Source: CAYZJV01 sp964478945
GTDB taxonomy: Bacteria > Spirochaetota > Spirochaetia > Sphaerochaetales > Sphaerochaetaceae
Direction of reading: 5' to 3'
NCBI GenBank assembly: GCA_964478945.1
Contig: CAYZJV010000060.1
Span: forward strand, 1-18,141
DNA: 18,141 nucleotides
Shown here: piece by piece, positions 1 to 7,300 of the stretch
Numbering within the stretch: the stretch's first letter is position 1
Layout of the letters: each line of letters opens with the position of its first letter
Program-made: the position numbers and the translations under genes
Notes under the pieces: generated by a model
What the model saw: only the letters and a program-made list of their open reading frames with translations
What the model was told of the DNA's origin: nothing
Databases searched by the model: none

Positions 1-29
1 ACCATATGTTGCGAAGGGGACTGAAGAAG

Positions 30-383
30 ATGGATGTGATCAAGGCGATTGAGTCGGAACAAATGAAAGAGAACGTGGACCACTTCCACGTTGGTGATAC
101 CGTGAAGGTGCACTTCAAGATCAAAGAGGGTGACAAGGAACGAATCCAGGTCTATGAAGGTCTGGTCATCGCCTTCAAGAATGGCGGAATCCGCAAGACC
201 TTCACTGTAAGGAAGAATTCCTATGGAGTTGGTGTGGAGAGGATTTTCCCTGTCCATTCACCCCGTGTGGAAAAGATCGAAGTGGTGCGTCGTGGACGGG
301 TCAGAAGGGCCAAGCTCTACTATATCCGCACCAAGATCGGAAAAGCCGCGAAGGTACCGGAGCTCATTATTAAGAAGAAGTGA
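30..383 (+). CDS. rplS: 50S ribosomal protein L19
   Basis: L19 sits at the interface of the 30S and 50S subunits. The 117-residue protein has the usual family length (about 115) and the expected core: a short N-terminal helix, then VGDTVKVHFKIKEGDKERIQ, the YEGLVIA strand, the VRKNSYGVGVERIFPVHSP block and the basic RRGRVRRAKLYYIR tail. I place the start at the ATG at 30 rather than the in-frame ATG at 6, because AGGGGA (15-20) lies 9 bases before it and the family begins with a short acidic/hydrophobic helix. In many bacteria rplS is the last gene of rpsP-rimM-trmD-rplS; the upstream genes lie outside the window. A strong terminator 27 bases after the stop fits an operon end. Identification is firm; the start is very likely. 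Confidence 0.96.
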   Translation: MDVIKAIESEQMKENVDHFHVGDTVKVHFKIKEGDKERIQVYEGLVIAFKNGGIRKTFTVRKNSYGVGVERIFPVHSPRVEKIEVVRRGRVRRAKLYYIRTKIGKAAKVPELIIKKK

Positions 384-409
384 GTGCGATGTACCATATG
401 CGTTCGAGG

Positions 410-440
410 GGACGGTAGCCGTTGGCAACCGTCCTTTTTT
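410..440 (+). terminator. Intrinsic terminator after rplS
   Basis: A 7-bp stem GGACGGT/ACCGTCC (410-416 with 428-434) continues past an A-A mismatch into GCC/GGC with a GTT loop. It is followed at once by six T (435-440). It lies 27 bases after the rplS stop and is the only classical hairpin plus T-tract I found in the window. Confidence 0.9.
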
Positions 441-461
441 CTTGATGCTATGGGCGATTCA

Positions 462-490
462 TTGCATCTCTTTGCCTATTGCGCTATGAT
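462..490 (+). promoter_or_regulatory. Putative sigma-70 promoter for the zinc protein-coaD unit
   Basis: TTGCAT (462-467), a 17-base spacer and TATGAT (485-490) lie between the rplS terminator and the next gene. The -10 matches 5 of 6 consensus bases and the -35 matches 3 of 6. Its position just after a terminator supports a new transcript with a leader of about 45-50 bases. Confidence 0.55.
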
Positions 491-543
491 TTGGTCAGAG
501 TTTCCGTTGAGTCGAAGGGAAACAATGCCAAGAGGGACCATGA

Positions 544-1014
544 ATGAATGATGGACAGGAATCGGTCGCCGGTAAGAAACGACCATCCAAAAAGAATGAA
601 AACAAACGGAGACGACGTAGGCAACAGGCCAAACAGAATCCGAAGCAAGGTTCTGCTCCCGCACCGAAGGAGAAGAAGAAGCGAGCGGCGAGGAATTTCC
701 CGCCCATCGTGGTTCCCAAGGTGAAGGAACCGGTTCCCACGTGCGCCATTTGTGGAAAACCGATCGAAGGGATTGCGCAGGCCATTTGTGGACCCGAGCC
801 GGAGATGTACAACCATTTCGATTGTGTGTTGCGGAAAATCGCCGATGATGAGCACATCCTTCCGAAGCAGAAGGTCTCCTATATCGGGAGGGGAGTGTTC
901 GCCATCGTGGACACCGATGAGGATGGCAAGTTCGTGTTCGTGAAGCGCATCCCTTTCGAGTCTCCCGAGAATTATGCGAGCATGAAACGGTTCGTGGAGG
1001 AGCAGAAGCAATGA
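544..1014 (+). CDS. Conserved basic protein with a putative zinc site (unknown function)
   Basis: I do not recognise a named function. The 156-residue product has a very basic, low-complexity N-terminus (residues about 10-50, rich in Lys/Arg, including a run of five Arg), probably disordered and suited to binding nucleic acid. A compact domain follows with a likely metal site: C67 and C70 (CAIC), C82 (ICGP), then H91 and C94 (HFDC). The C-terminus (about 104-150) looks like two or three beta strands and a helix. AGAGGGA (531-537) is 6 bases before the ATG. The stop overlaps the coaD start as ATGA, implying translational coupling. I recall similar small proteins before coaD in spirochaetes, but that is memory, not a search. 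Alternatives are a ribosome-associated or an RNA-binding zinc protein. That it is a gene is firm; its role is unknown. Confidence 0.85.
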   Translation: MNDGQESVAGKKRPSKKNENKRRRRRQQAKQNPKQGSAPAPKEKKKRAARNFPPIVVPKVKEPVPTCAICGKPIEGIAQAICGPEPEMYNHFDCVLRKIADDEHILPKQKVSYIGRGVFAIVDTDEDGKFVFVKRIPFESPENYASMKRFVEEQKQ

Positions 1015-1520
1015 GTGGTGGGGATACGACGCGAAAGGTGAGGGCGATGCTGCCGGGTACTTTCGATCCTCCGACGAATGGGCATCTGAATCTCATAGAG
1101 CGTTCGGCCAGGCTGTTCGAAACACTCGATGTGGTGGTGGCCGACAATATCAGCAAAAAGTGTTTGTTCACAGCCGACGAGAGGATGGAGATGCTCCGTT
1201 CGATGCTCGCTCCCTATACGAATGTGCGTGTGGTGATTTGGAAAGGCTTGGTGGTCGATTATGCCCGCGACGAACGGATCAATGTGATGATCCGCGGGGT
1301 CCGTGCCTTGGTCGACTTCGGTTACGAATTCGAATTGGCGATGACCAACAAGCAGCTCAATCCCGAGCTGGAGGTGTTGTTCATGCCCACCGATCCCAAC
1401 TATTTTGTGCTTAGATCATCGGCCATCAAGGAGATGGCCGCCTTTGGAGCCGATATCAGCAAGATGGTTCCGAAAGCTGTGGCGGAAAAGTTGCGAAAGA
1501 AGGTCAAGTTGTTGACATAA
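1011..1520 (+). CDS. coaD: Phosphopantetheine adenylyltransferase
   Basis: CoaD transfers AMP from ATP to 4'-phosphopantetheine to give dephospho-CoA, the penultimate step of CoA synthesis, in the cytoplasm. The 169-residue protein shows the nucleotidyltransferase signature GTFDPPTNGH (T22-N-G-H25 as the T/HxGH motif), the MIRGVRALVDFGYEFELA block (93-110) that contacts substrate, and the SSAIKE motif (136-141). Its length is normal (about 160). GGAGGAG (996-1002) lies 8 bases before the ATG, inside the end of the preceding gene, with a 4-base ATGA overlap. A promoter for rpmF is embedded in its last codons. Because CoA supplies the prosthetic arm of ACP, placement just before rpmF-acpP makes functional sense, although that is inference. 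Assignment is firm. Confidence 0.97.
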   Translation: MSGGDTTRKVRAMLPGTFDPPTNGHLNLIERSARLFETLDVVVADNISKKCLFTADERMEMLRSMLAPYTNVRVVIWKGLVVDYARDERINVMIRGVRALVDFGYEFELAMTNKQLNPELEVLFMPTDPNYFVLRSSAIKEMAAFGADISKMVPKAVAEKLRKKVKLLT

Positions 1521-1540
1521 CACAGTGATTTCGTTATTCT
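1512..1540 (+). promoter_or_regulatory. Putative promoter for rpmF-acpP-rnc, overlapping the coaD end
   Basis: A perfect -35 hexamer TTGACA (1512-1517) is encoded by the last codons of coaD and abuts its stop. A 17-base spacer leads to TATTCT (1535-1540; 4 of 6 matches). The predicted start near 1547 leaves a leader of about 29 bases before the rpmF ATG. Confidence 0.6.
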
Positions 1541-1575
1541 CACAAAAGCAGATTTACGATTGAAGGGGTTAATAT

Positions 1576-1764
1576 ATGGCGGTACCAAAATATAAGACAT
1601 CGAAGGCGAGAGCAGCCTCCAGAAAAGCGGCGAACATGCGGCTCGCCACTCCCACACTTTCTGTGTGCGGTACGTGTGGAAACATGGTGGTTCCTCATCG
1701 CGTATGCCCGAAATGCGGTTTCTACCGGGGCAAGCAGGTTATCGACCAAGAGAAAATGGCCTGA
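1576..1764 (+). CDS. rpmF: 50S ribosomal protein L32
   Basis: L32 is a small protein of the large ribosomal subunit. The 62-residue product begins with the typical MAVPKYKTSKARAASRKA segment and carries the four-cysteine zinc site as CGTC (C31, C34) and CPKC (C44, C47), so this is the zinc-binding form. AAGGGG (1563-1568) is 7 bases before the ATG. It is followed 41 bases later by acpP and then rnc, probably on one transcript. In many bacteria rpmF precedes plsX-fab genes; here acpP follows directly and plsX is absent from the window. Confidence 0.97.
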   Translation: MAVPKYKTSKARAASRKAANMRLATPTLSVCGTCGNMVVPHRVCPKCGFYRGKQVIDQEKMA

Positions 1765-1805
1765 GGCTTGGCCCTCGTGGCTTCTATAATTTAGGAGGAA
1801 ACTAC

Positions 1806-2048
1806 ATGGATTCGAATACCGTATTTGAGAAAGTGAAGAGCTTGATCGCTGAAAAGTTGGAGATCGAGGACAGCAAGATTACCCTCGATTCTTCCTTCCG
1901 CAAGGACCTTGGTGCCGATAGTCTCGACACATATGAGCTGGTGTATGCGATTGAAGAGGAATTGGGAGTATCCATTCCCGATGAGAAGGCCAATGAGTTC
2001 GAAACCGTCCGTGATGCAGTCGATTTCCTGGCCAAGAATTTGAAATAG
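1806..2048 (+). CDS. acpP: Acyl carrier protein
   Basis: ACP carries growing fatty-acyl chains on a 4'-phosphopantetheine arm during type II fatty acid synthesis. The 80-residue acidic protein has the invariant attachment motif GADSLDTYELV, with Ser39 as the modified residue, and the helix III/IV sequence GVSIPDEKANEFETVRDAVDFL. The ATG at 1806 is preceded by a strong AGGAGG (1793-1798) 7 bases upstream. An open extension to an ATG at 1665 exists but overlaps rpmF in another frame and lacks family support. The order rpmF-acpP-rnc is compact, with 13 bases to rnc. The phosphopantetheine group ultimately derives from CoA, made with CoaD two genes upstream. Confidence 0.97.
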   Translation: MDSNTVFEKVKSLIAEKLEIEDSKITLDSSFRKDLGADSLDTYELVYAIEEELGVSIPDEKANEFETVRDAVDFLAKNLK

Positions 2049-2061
2049 TTTTACCCGCGAT

Positions 2062-2811
2062 ATGTCTGTTTTTCCAAAGACAGCGTCATATGGAAAAGCT
2101 CCTGGAATCTCTTCCGAGAGAAAACGGGAGCTTTCCTTATTTCAGAAACAAGCCGATATCAAGTTCAAGAATGCCGAACTGCTGAATCTCGCCTTTTGCC
2201 ATCGTTCCTTTGCCAATGAGAGCAACGAGGGGATCGATAACAACGAACGTCTCGAATTTCTGGGAGACAGTGTGCTCGGTCTCATTGTGGCCAATTGGCT
2301 TTTCATACACCTTCCCGATTCTGATGAAGGTGACTTCTCCCGCATCAAATCCTTCGTTGTGAGTGAGGAGAGTCTGGCGAATGTGGCAAAGAAGTTGCGT
2401 GTGGACAACTTCATACTCATCGGTAAGGGAGAGGAGTTTTCCGGAGGCCGGAGCAAGAAGGCACTTCTCGCCGATTGCATGGAGGCAATTTTCGGAGCCT
2501 ACTTCCTCGATTCGGGATTCAAGGCCGCGACCGACTTGGTCCAGCGGCTTTTGGTGCCAGAAATCAAGATGGTGCTTGCCAACAAACATCGCAAGGATTA
2601 CAAGACCCTGTTGCAGGAGTATGTGCAAAAGAGGTACAAGACGTATCCCAAATACGATGTGGTGAAGAAGACGGGACCCGAACACGACAACACCTTCTGG
2701 GTGAAGGTTTCCGTTCAGAAGAAGACCTTCGGACCCGCACCTGGAAACAATAAGAAGGAAGGTGAGCAGGCGGCTGCGAAGATCGCCTATGAGGAGCTGG
2801 TCGGATCCTGA
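2062..2811 (+). CDS. rnc: Ribonuclease III
   Basis: RNase III cleaves double-stranded RNA, processing rRNA precursors and some mRNAs. The 249-residue protein has the signature NERLEFLGDSVL (61-72, with acidic E62, E65 and D69) and the second metal-site block ADCMEAIFGA (137-146, with D138 and E141). A C-terminal double-stranded RNA-binding domain (about 178-247) ends in the KKEGEQAAAKIAYEEL helix. The first 28 residues are a poorly conserved extension, and no convincing Shine-Dalgarno sequence precedes the ATG at 2062, so it may be translated weakly or by coupling to acpP. A long hairpin (2092-2136) lies in the first codons. The 3' end overlaps the convergent CCA-adding enzyme gene by 25 bases. 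Function is firm. Confidence 0.96.
   Translation: MSVFPKTASYGKAPGISSERKRELSLFQKQADIKFKNAELLNLAFCHRSFANESNEGIDNNERLEFLGDSVLGLIVANWLFIHLPDSDEGDFSRIKSFVVSEESLANVAKKLRVDNFILIGKGEEFSGGRSKKALLADCMEAIFGAYFLDSGFKAATDLVQRLLVPEIKMVLANKHRKDYKTLLQEYVQKRYKTYPKYDVVKKTGPEHDNTFWVKVSVQKKTFGPAPGNNKKEGEQAAAKIAYEELVGS
2092..2136 (+). promoter_or_regulatory. Long RNA hairpin in the 5' coding region of rnc
   Basis: Bases 2092-2102 pair with 2127-2136: GG, one bulged A, then AAAGCTCC against GGAGCTTTCC (10 pairs). Within the loop a second stem TCTCT/AGAGA (2108-2112 with 2117-2121) closes a TCCG tetraloop. It lies 30 bases after the start codon, where the protein is not conserved. RNase III of E. coli cleaves a hairpin in its own mRNA leader; a similar feedback role here is inference. 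Confidence 0.4.
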
Positions 2812-4172
2812 TCGCCGGATGGTCCGGCTATCCTCTGGAGATAGAACTCCCGCGCGATGGTGGCCAATTTCTCATGATCGTTCTCTTTCGGATCGTCCAA
2901 CACCGTATCCAATAGGAATTTCAACACGATTCCCATCACCGGACCCTTGGGTATGCCGAGTTTCGCCAGGTCGTTTCCATCGATGTCCAAATCCCTGGTG
3001 GTGAGCGCCGAGCTTTCCTCGAGGACTTGTCGTATCCGTTTTTCAAACGCGATGATTCCCTGTGGATCGGAATATCCATGGATCGCAACCTGATCGGCCA
3101 ATCTCAATGCGAAGAGATCCTCCAGTGCATCGGAACCCACTTTGCCCACGAAACGTCTCACCGCTCCATCGGTCCAATCCTGAGTATAATGGAACATGTG
3201 GTGCTTGATGAGATTCAGCACGATCGATCGTTCATCATTGGAGAATTTCAATCTTCCCAGGATTTTCCTGGCCATTTTTTCAGAGTGGATCTCATGTTTG
3301 TGGAAGGTGGCTTCTCCGTCTCCATCGATTTTCTTGGCAGGAACCTTTCCCACATCATGCAGCAGTGCGGCAAGCCGTACGAGCGGTTTGGCGCGTGGTG
3401 CTGCATCACAGGCGGCGAATCCATGGCGCAACACATCATGCAAATGGGCTCCCTTTTGTCCAACCCCGTCTCCCAGTGCAAGTTCAGGAAGGATCACTTC
3501 AAGCGCATTGCATTCCTGCAGTTCCATGAGTCCCCTTGAGGGAATGGGGGATTCGAGAATCTTCATCAGTTCGGTTCTGATTCTTTCCCCCGAGACCGCA
3601 CCGAGTCTCGGAGCGACCTCCGCCATGGACCGTTTCGTATGCTCCTCGATGGTGAAGTCGAGTTGGGCGGCGAAGCGGCAGGCCCGCATGATGCGCAAGG
3701 CATCCTCCTCGAATCGTGTGCTCGCATCCCCGATCGCACGAATCGTCTTCGCTTTCAGATCCTCCATTCCTTGGTGGTGGTCGACAAGTGTTCCATTCGA
3801 GGCATCGATGGCCAGTGCGTTGATGGTGAAATCCCTTCTCTTCAGATCCTCGTCAAGGGAACGGACGAAGTGTACTGTATCGGGATGTCGGTGGTCGCCA
3901 TAGGTCCCATCCAACCTGAATGTGGTCACTTCGTGTGACCGTCCTTTGTACAGTACCGTCACCGTGCCATGTTTGATTCCTGTCGGAACAACCGATCTGA
4001 ACAATCCCATCACTTCCTGCGGTTCGGCATCAGTGGCGAAATCGTAATCGGTGACGGGACGGTGGAGGAAGAAATCGCGTACCGCTCCACCTACGATATA
4101 GATGGAGAATCCTGCTTCGGTGAAACGGGAGGCGAATTCTCTAATGGATCGGGCGATGGGAAAATATGACAT
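2787..4172 (-). CDS. cca: CCA tRNA nucleotidyltransferase with HD domain
   Basis: This class II nucleotidyltransferase adds or repairs the 3' CCA end of tRNAs. The head (1-155) has YIVGGAVRD (25-33), the metal-binding DYDFAT (42-47; D42 and D44), TGIKHGTVTV (64-73), typical of CCA enzymes, and RRDFTINA (112-119). EEDALRIMR (155-163) starts the RNA-binding helices. A metal-dependent HD domain follows (LLHDVGK 270-276, H273-D274 as the pair in LLHD; KHH near 323-325), expected to have phosphatase or phosphodiesterase activity. The length of 461 is normal for the HD-containing form. The only upstream purine tract, AGGTGGG, is about 13 bases from the ATG, so initiation looks weak. The 3' end overlaps rnc by 25 bases in convergent orientation. 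I found no clear minus-strand promoter in 4173-4308. A second family member lies at 16007. Confidence 0.93.
   Translation of the reverse strand: MSYFPIARSIREFASRFTEAGFSIYIVGGAVRDFFLHRPVTDYDFATDAEPQEVMGLFRSVVPTGIKHGTVTVLYKGRSHEVTTFRLDGTYGDHRHPDTVHFVRSLDEDLKRRDFTINALAIDASNGTLVDHHQGMEDLKAKTIRAIGDASTRFEEDALRIMRACRFAAQLDFTIEEHTKRSMAEVAPRLGAVSGERIRTELMKILESPIPSRGLMELQECNALEVILPELALGDGVGQKGAHLHDVLRHGFAACDAAPRAKPLVRLAALLHDVGKVPAKKIDGDGEATFHKHEIHSEKMARKILGRLKFSNDERSIVLNLIKHHMFHYTQDWTDGAVRRFVGKVGSDALEDLFALRLADQVAIHGYSDPQGIIAFEKRIRQVLEESSALTTRDLDIDGNDLAKLGIPKGPVMGIVLKFLLDTVLDDPKENDHEKLATIAREFYLQRIAGPSGDQDPTSSS
2814..2828. other. Perfect inverted repeat just after the rnc stop
   Basis: GCCGGA-TGG-TCCGGC forms a 6-bp GC-rich hairpin starting 3 bases after the rnc stop and lying within the last codons of the convergent CCA gene. 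Outer GGAT/ATCC (2803-2806 with 2830-2833) can add 4 more pairs. No T tract follows on either strand, so it is not a standard intrinsic terminator. It may still protect or end the rnc transcript. Confidence 0.4.
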
Positions 4173-4214
4173 GGGGCAATGCTACCCACCTGTGGATACT
4201 ATTGTCAATATAGA

Positions 4215-4243
4215 TTGAATATCATGTCCAAAATGACTATAGT
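4215..4243 (+). promoter_or_regulatory. Putative promoter for ileS
   Basis: TTGAAT (4215-4220), a 17-base spacer and TATAGT (4238-4243) give 4 of 6 and 5 of 6 consensus matches. The start would be near 4250, leaving a leader of about 59 bases. That is too short for a T-box. A good ribosome site, GAGGAG (4295-4300), lies 8 bases before the ileS ATG. Confidence 0.6.
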
Positions 4244-4252
4244 TGTCCCTAA

Positions 4253-4281
4253 GGTCGCCACATGTTCCGTTGTGACGGGCC
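4253..4281 (+). other. Imperfect hairpin in the ileS leader
   Basis: GGTCGCCACA (4253-4262) can pair with TGTGACGGGCC (4271-4281) over nine pairs plus one mismatch and one bulge, with an 8-base loop. It begins within a few bases of the predicted transcript start. It could stabilise the 5' end or influence translation, or it could be chance. Confidence 0.3.
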
Positions 4282-4308
4282 GTATCCAATGGTTGAGGAG
4301 TTCCAACA

Positions 4309-7300
4309 ATGTTCAATCCAGTCGATCCGAGAACAGATTTTCCCAAGATGGAAGAACAGATCCAGAAATTCTGGGAGGAAGAGGATATCTATGTGAAGTC
4401 GGTGGAGAACCGTAGCGCCGACAACGAATACGTATTCTATGATGGTCCTCCGTTCGCCACCGGTCTTCCCCATTTCGGACACCTTGTTCCCGGTACCATC
4501 AAGGACCTCTATCCTCGCTACCAGACGATGAAGGGCAAGCGGGTGAATCGACGCTTCGGTTGGGACTGCCATGGTCTGCCGGTTGAATACGAGATTGAGA
4601 AATCGCTCAACATCTCGGGTCATAAGGCGGTCGAGGAGTATGGTGTGGCCAAGTTCAATGAACAGTGCCGTTCCATCGTGTTGCGCTATACCTCGGAATG
4701 GAAGGCCACCATCAACCGTATGGCCCGATGGGTCGATTTCGAGCACGGCTATCGAACCATGGATACCGACTATATGGAATCCATCTGGTGGGTATTCAAG
4801 ACATTGTACGAAAAGGGGTATATCTACGAAGGTTACAATATCCTTCCCTATAGTCCGGCTCTTGCAACGCCATTGTCGAATTTCGAGGTGAATCTCGGAG
4901 GATATCAGGATGTGGTGGACCAGGCGGTCACCGTCAGGTTCAAGGTCGATGGTACCGACGATACCTATTTCCTCGCATGGACCACCACACCGTGGACCTT
5001 GCCGTCCAATCTTGCGTTGGCACTCGGTCCCAACATCGAATATGTGAAGGTCAAGGATCTGCGGGAACAGGTGTACTATATACTTGGAGAGGCCAGATTG
5101 GGCAGCTATTACCAGGATCCGGCCGCATATGAGATCGTACAGCGGTATAAAGGTACCGAGTTGGCCGGTATGTCCTACGAGCCGTTGTTCCCATTCTTTG
5201 CCGATGTGAAGGAACAGGGTGCGTTCATCACCGTATTGGGGGATTACGTGACCGTGGAGGATGGTTGTGGCATCGTCCACACCGCTCCCGGTTTTGGAGA
5301 GGACGACTACCAGGTGTTGAAGGGAACCGGCATTCCCGTCATCTGCCCCATCGACGACGATTGCAAATTCAATTCTGATGTCCCTCTGTGGGAGGGAGTG
5401 TTCGTGAAGGATGCCGATCCCTCGATCATCAAGTGGTTGAAGGAGAACGGCAAATTGGTGAAGCGTGAGAATTACCTGCACAGCTATCCCTTCTGTTACC
5501 GTACCCACAAGCCGCTCATCTATCGTGCAATGGCGTGTTGGTATGTCGATGTGACCAAGCTCAAGGGATCGATGCTCGGTGCCAATGAACAGATAACATG
5601 GATGCCGCACCATCTCAAGCACGGTAGGTTCGGCAAGTGGCTCGAAGGTGCCAGGGATTGGGCGATCAGCCGCAACCGCTTCTGGGGAAATCCGATCCCC
5701 GTGTGGAAGTGCGATGGATCTGATTATATGGAGGTCATCGGTTCGATCGATGAGTTGGAGCAGAAGAGTGGGGTGAGGGTTTCCGATCTGCACAAGCATT
5801 TCGTCGACGAGATCACTTGGCCCAGTCCCGATGGATCCGGTACCATGCGGCGCATTCCCGATGTGCTCGATTGTTGGTTCGAGTCCGGTTCCATGCCGTA
5901 TGCGCAGAACCATTATCCTTTCGAGAACAAGGAGTTTGTCGAGGAACATTTTCCGGCCGACTTCATCTGTGAGGGTTTGGACCAGACACGCGGTTGGTTC
6001 TACACTTTGGTGATCATCGGGGCCGCACTTTTCGACAAACCGGCGTTCCTCAACTGTGTGACCAATGGGATCGTGCTCACCGCCGATGGCAAGAAGATGT
6101 CCAAGTCGTTGAAGAACTACTCCGATCCGATGGATATTGTGAACCAATACGGTGCCGATGCGTTGCGTTTCGCACTCATGAACAGTGCGGTCACCAGGGC
6201 CGAGGATTTGAAATTTTCCGAAGACAGTGTGAAGGAAGTGCTCAAGACCCTCATCATTCCGTTGTGGAATGCCTATTCGTTCTTTGTCACCTATGCCAAC
6301 ATCGACGGATATGAACCTTCGGAAACTCCTTTCGAACGGTTGGACAATCCGATGGACCGCTGGATCGTTTCAGCGAGCGAAGCTTTGGTACGTGAAGTGA
6401 CCGAAGCGTGGGACGACTACGAGACCCAGCGCGGATGTGGTGCGATCGTCTCCTTCATCGATTCTTTGAACAATTGGTATATCCGACGCAGCAGAAGAAG
6501 ATTCTGGCGCTCGGAGAACGATACCGACAAGAAGATGGCGTACGATACACTGTATCGTGTACTTATGACGGTGATCCATGTGGCCGCTCCGGTGATTCCA
6601 TTCACCACTGAAGAGATCTATCTGAATTTGCGTTCCGCGGAAATGCCGGAATCGATACATTTGGGTGATTTTCCCACCTATGATCAGGTGCAGCGTGATT
6701 TGGAGCTCGAACAGAAGATGGATTTGACCAGAAGGGCCATCACCATGGGTCGTTCGCTCAGAAGCGTACACAATCTTAAGATTCGCCAACCTCTCGGCAA
6801 GCTGTTCTTGGTGACCACCGATCCAGTGGAGAGGGAGATCCTCGATACGATGAAAGATATCATCGAGGAGGAATTGAACATCAAGAGGATTTCGATCCAG
6901 GCTGATGAGAGTGGATTGGTTTCCTATCAGGCGAAGGCCAACTTCAAGGTGCTCGGGAAACAACTGGGCAAACATATGAAGGAGGTCGCGGCGAAGATCC
7001 AGGAGTTGGAGAGCGAAACGATCGCTTCGATTCTTGATGGACAGACTGTTGAAATCGGGTATGCCGAGGGAACGATCACCATTGGAGTTGACGATATCAT
7101 CGTGCAACGGTTTGAAATTGAGAATATGAAGGTGCTCAACGAAGGACAACTCACCGTTGGATTCGATACCACCATCACCCATGAACTGTTGCTCGAGGGG
7201 ATCGCACGGGATATCGTGCGTGCGGTGCAGAATCTTCGCAAGGAGCAGGATTTCGATGTCGCCGATCGAATTTCCCTGCGGGTGGCCGGCGATGCCTTGG

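Noticed and set aside
6..29. Upstream ATG extension of rplS
   Set aside because: The extension would be MLRRGLKK, which contains the ribosome site of the ATG at 30 and is not typical of L19.
476..1171. Overlapping minus-strand open frames opposite the zinc protein and coaD
   Set aside because: They overlap two genes with good ribosome sites and motifs; their translations are low-complexity Arg/Ser-rich text without family features.
1785..1790. Perfect TATAAT between rpmF and acpP
   Set aside because: No acceptable -35 lies 15-19 bases upstream and no TG extension is present; transcription would start within the acpP ribosome site. More likely chance in an AT-rich gap.
1665..1805. N-terminal extension of acpP
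   Set aside because: It overlaps rpmF out of frame; AGGAGG at 1793-1798 and the 80-residue family length fix the start at 1806.
2063..2082. TGTCT/AGACA hairpin over the rnc start codon
   Set aside because: Only 5 AT-rich pairs with a 10-base loop; too weak to claim beside the much stronger hairpin at 2092-2136.
4173..4308. Minus-strand promoter for the CCA gene
   Set aside because: Several TATA-like strings exist on that strand, but none has a matching -35 at 16-18 bases; I could not support one.
4249..6147. 632-codon open frame on the minus strand opposite ileS
   Set aside because: It lies entirely antisense to a strongly matching IleRS, its translation has no recognisable domain, and such long antisense frames follow from the codon bias of the sense gene.
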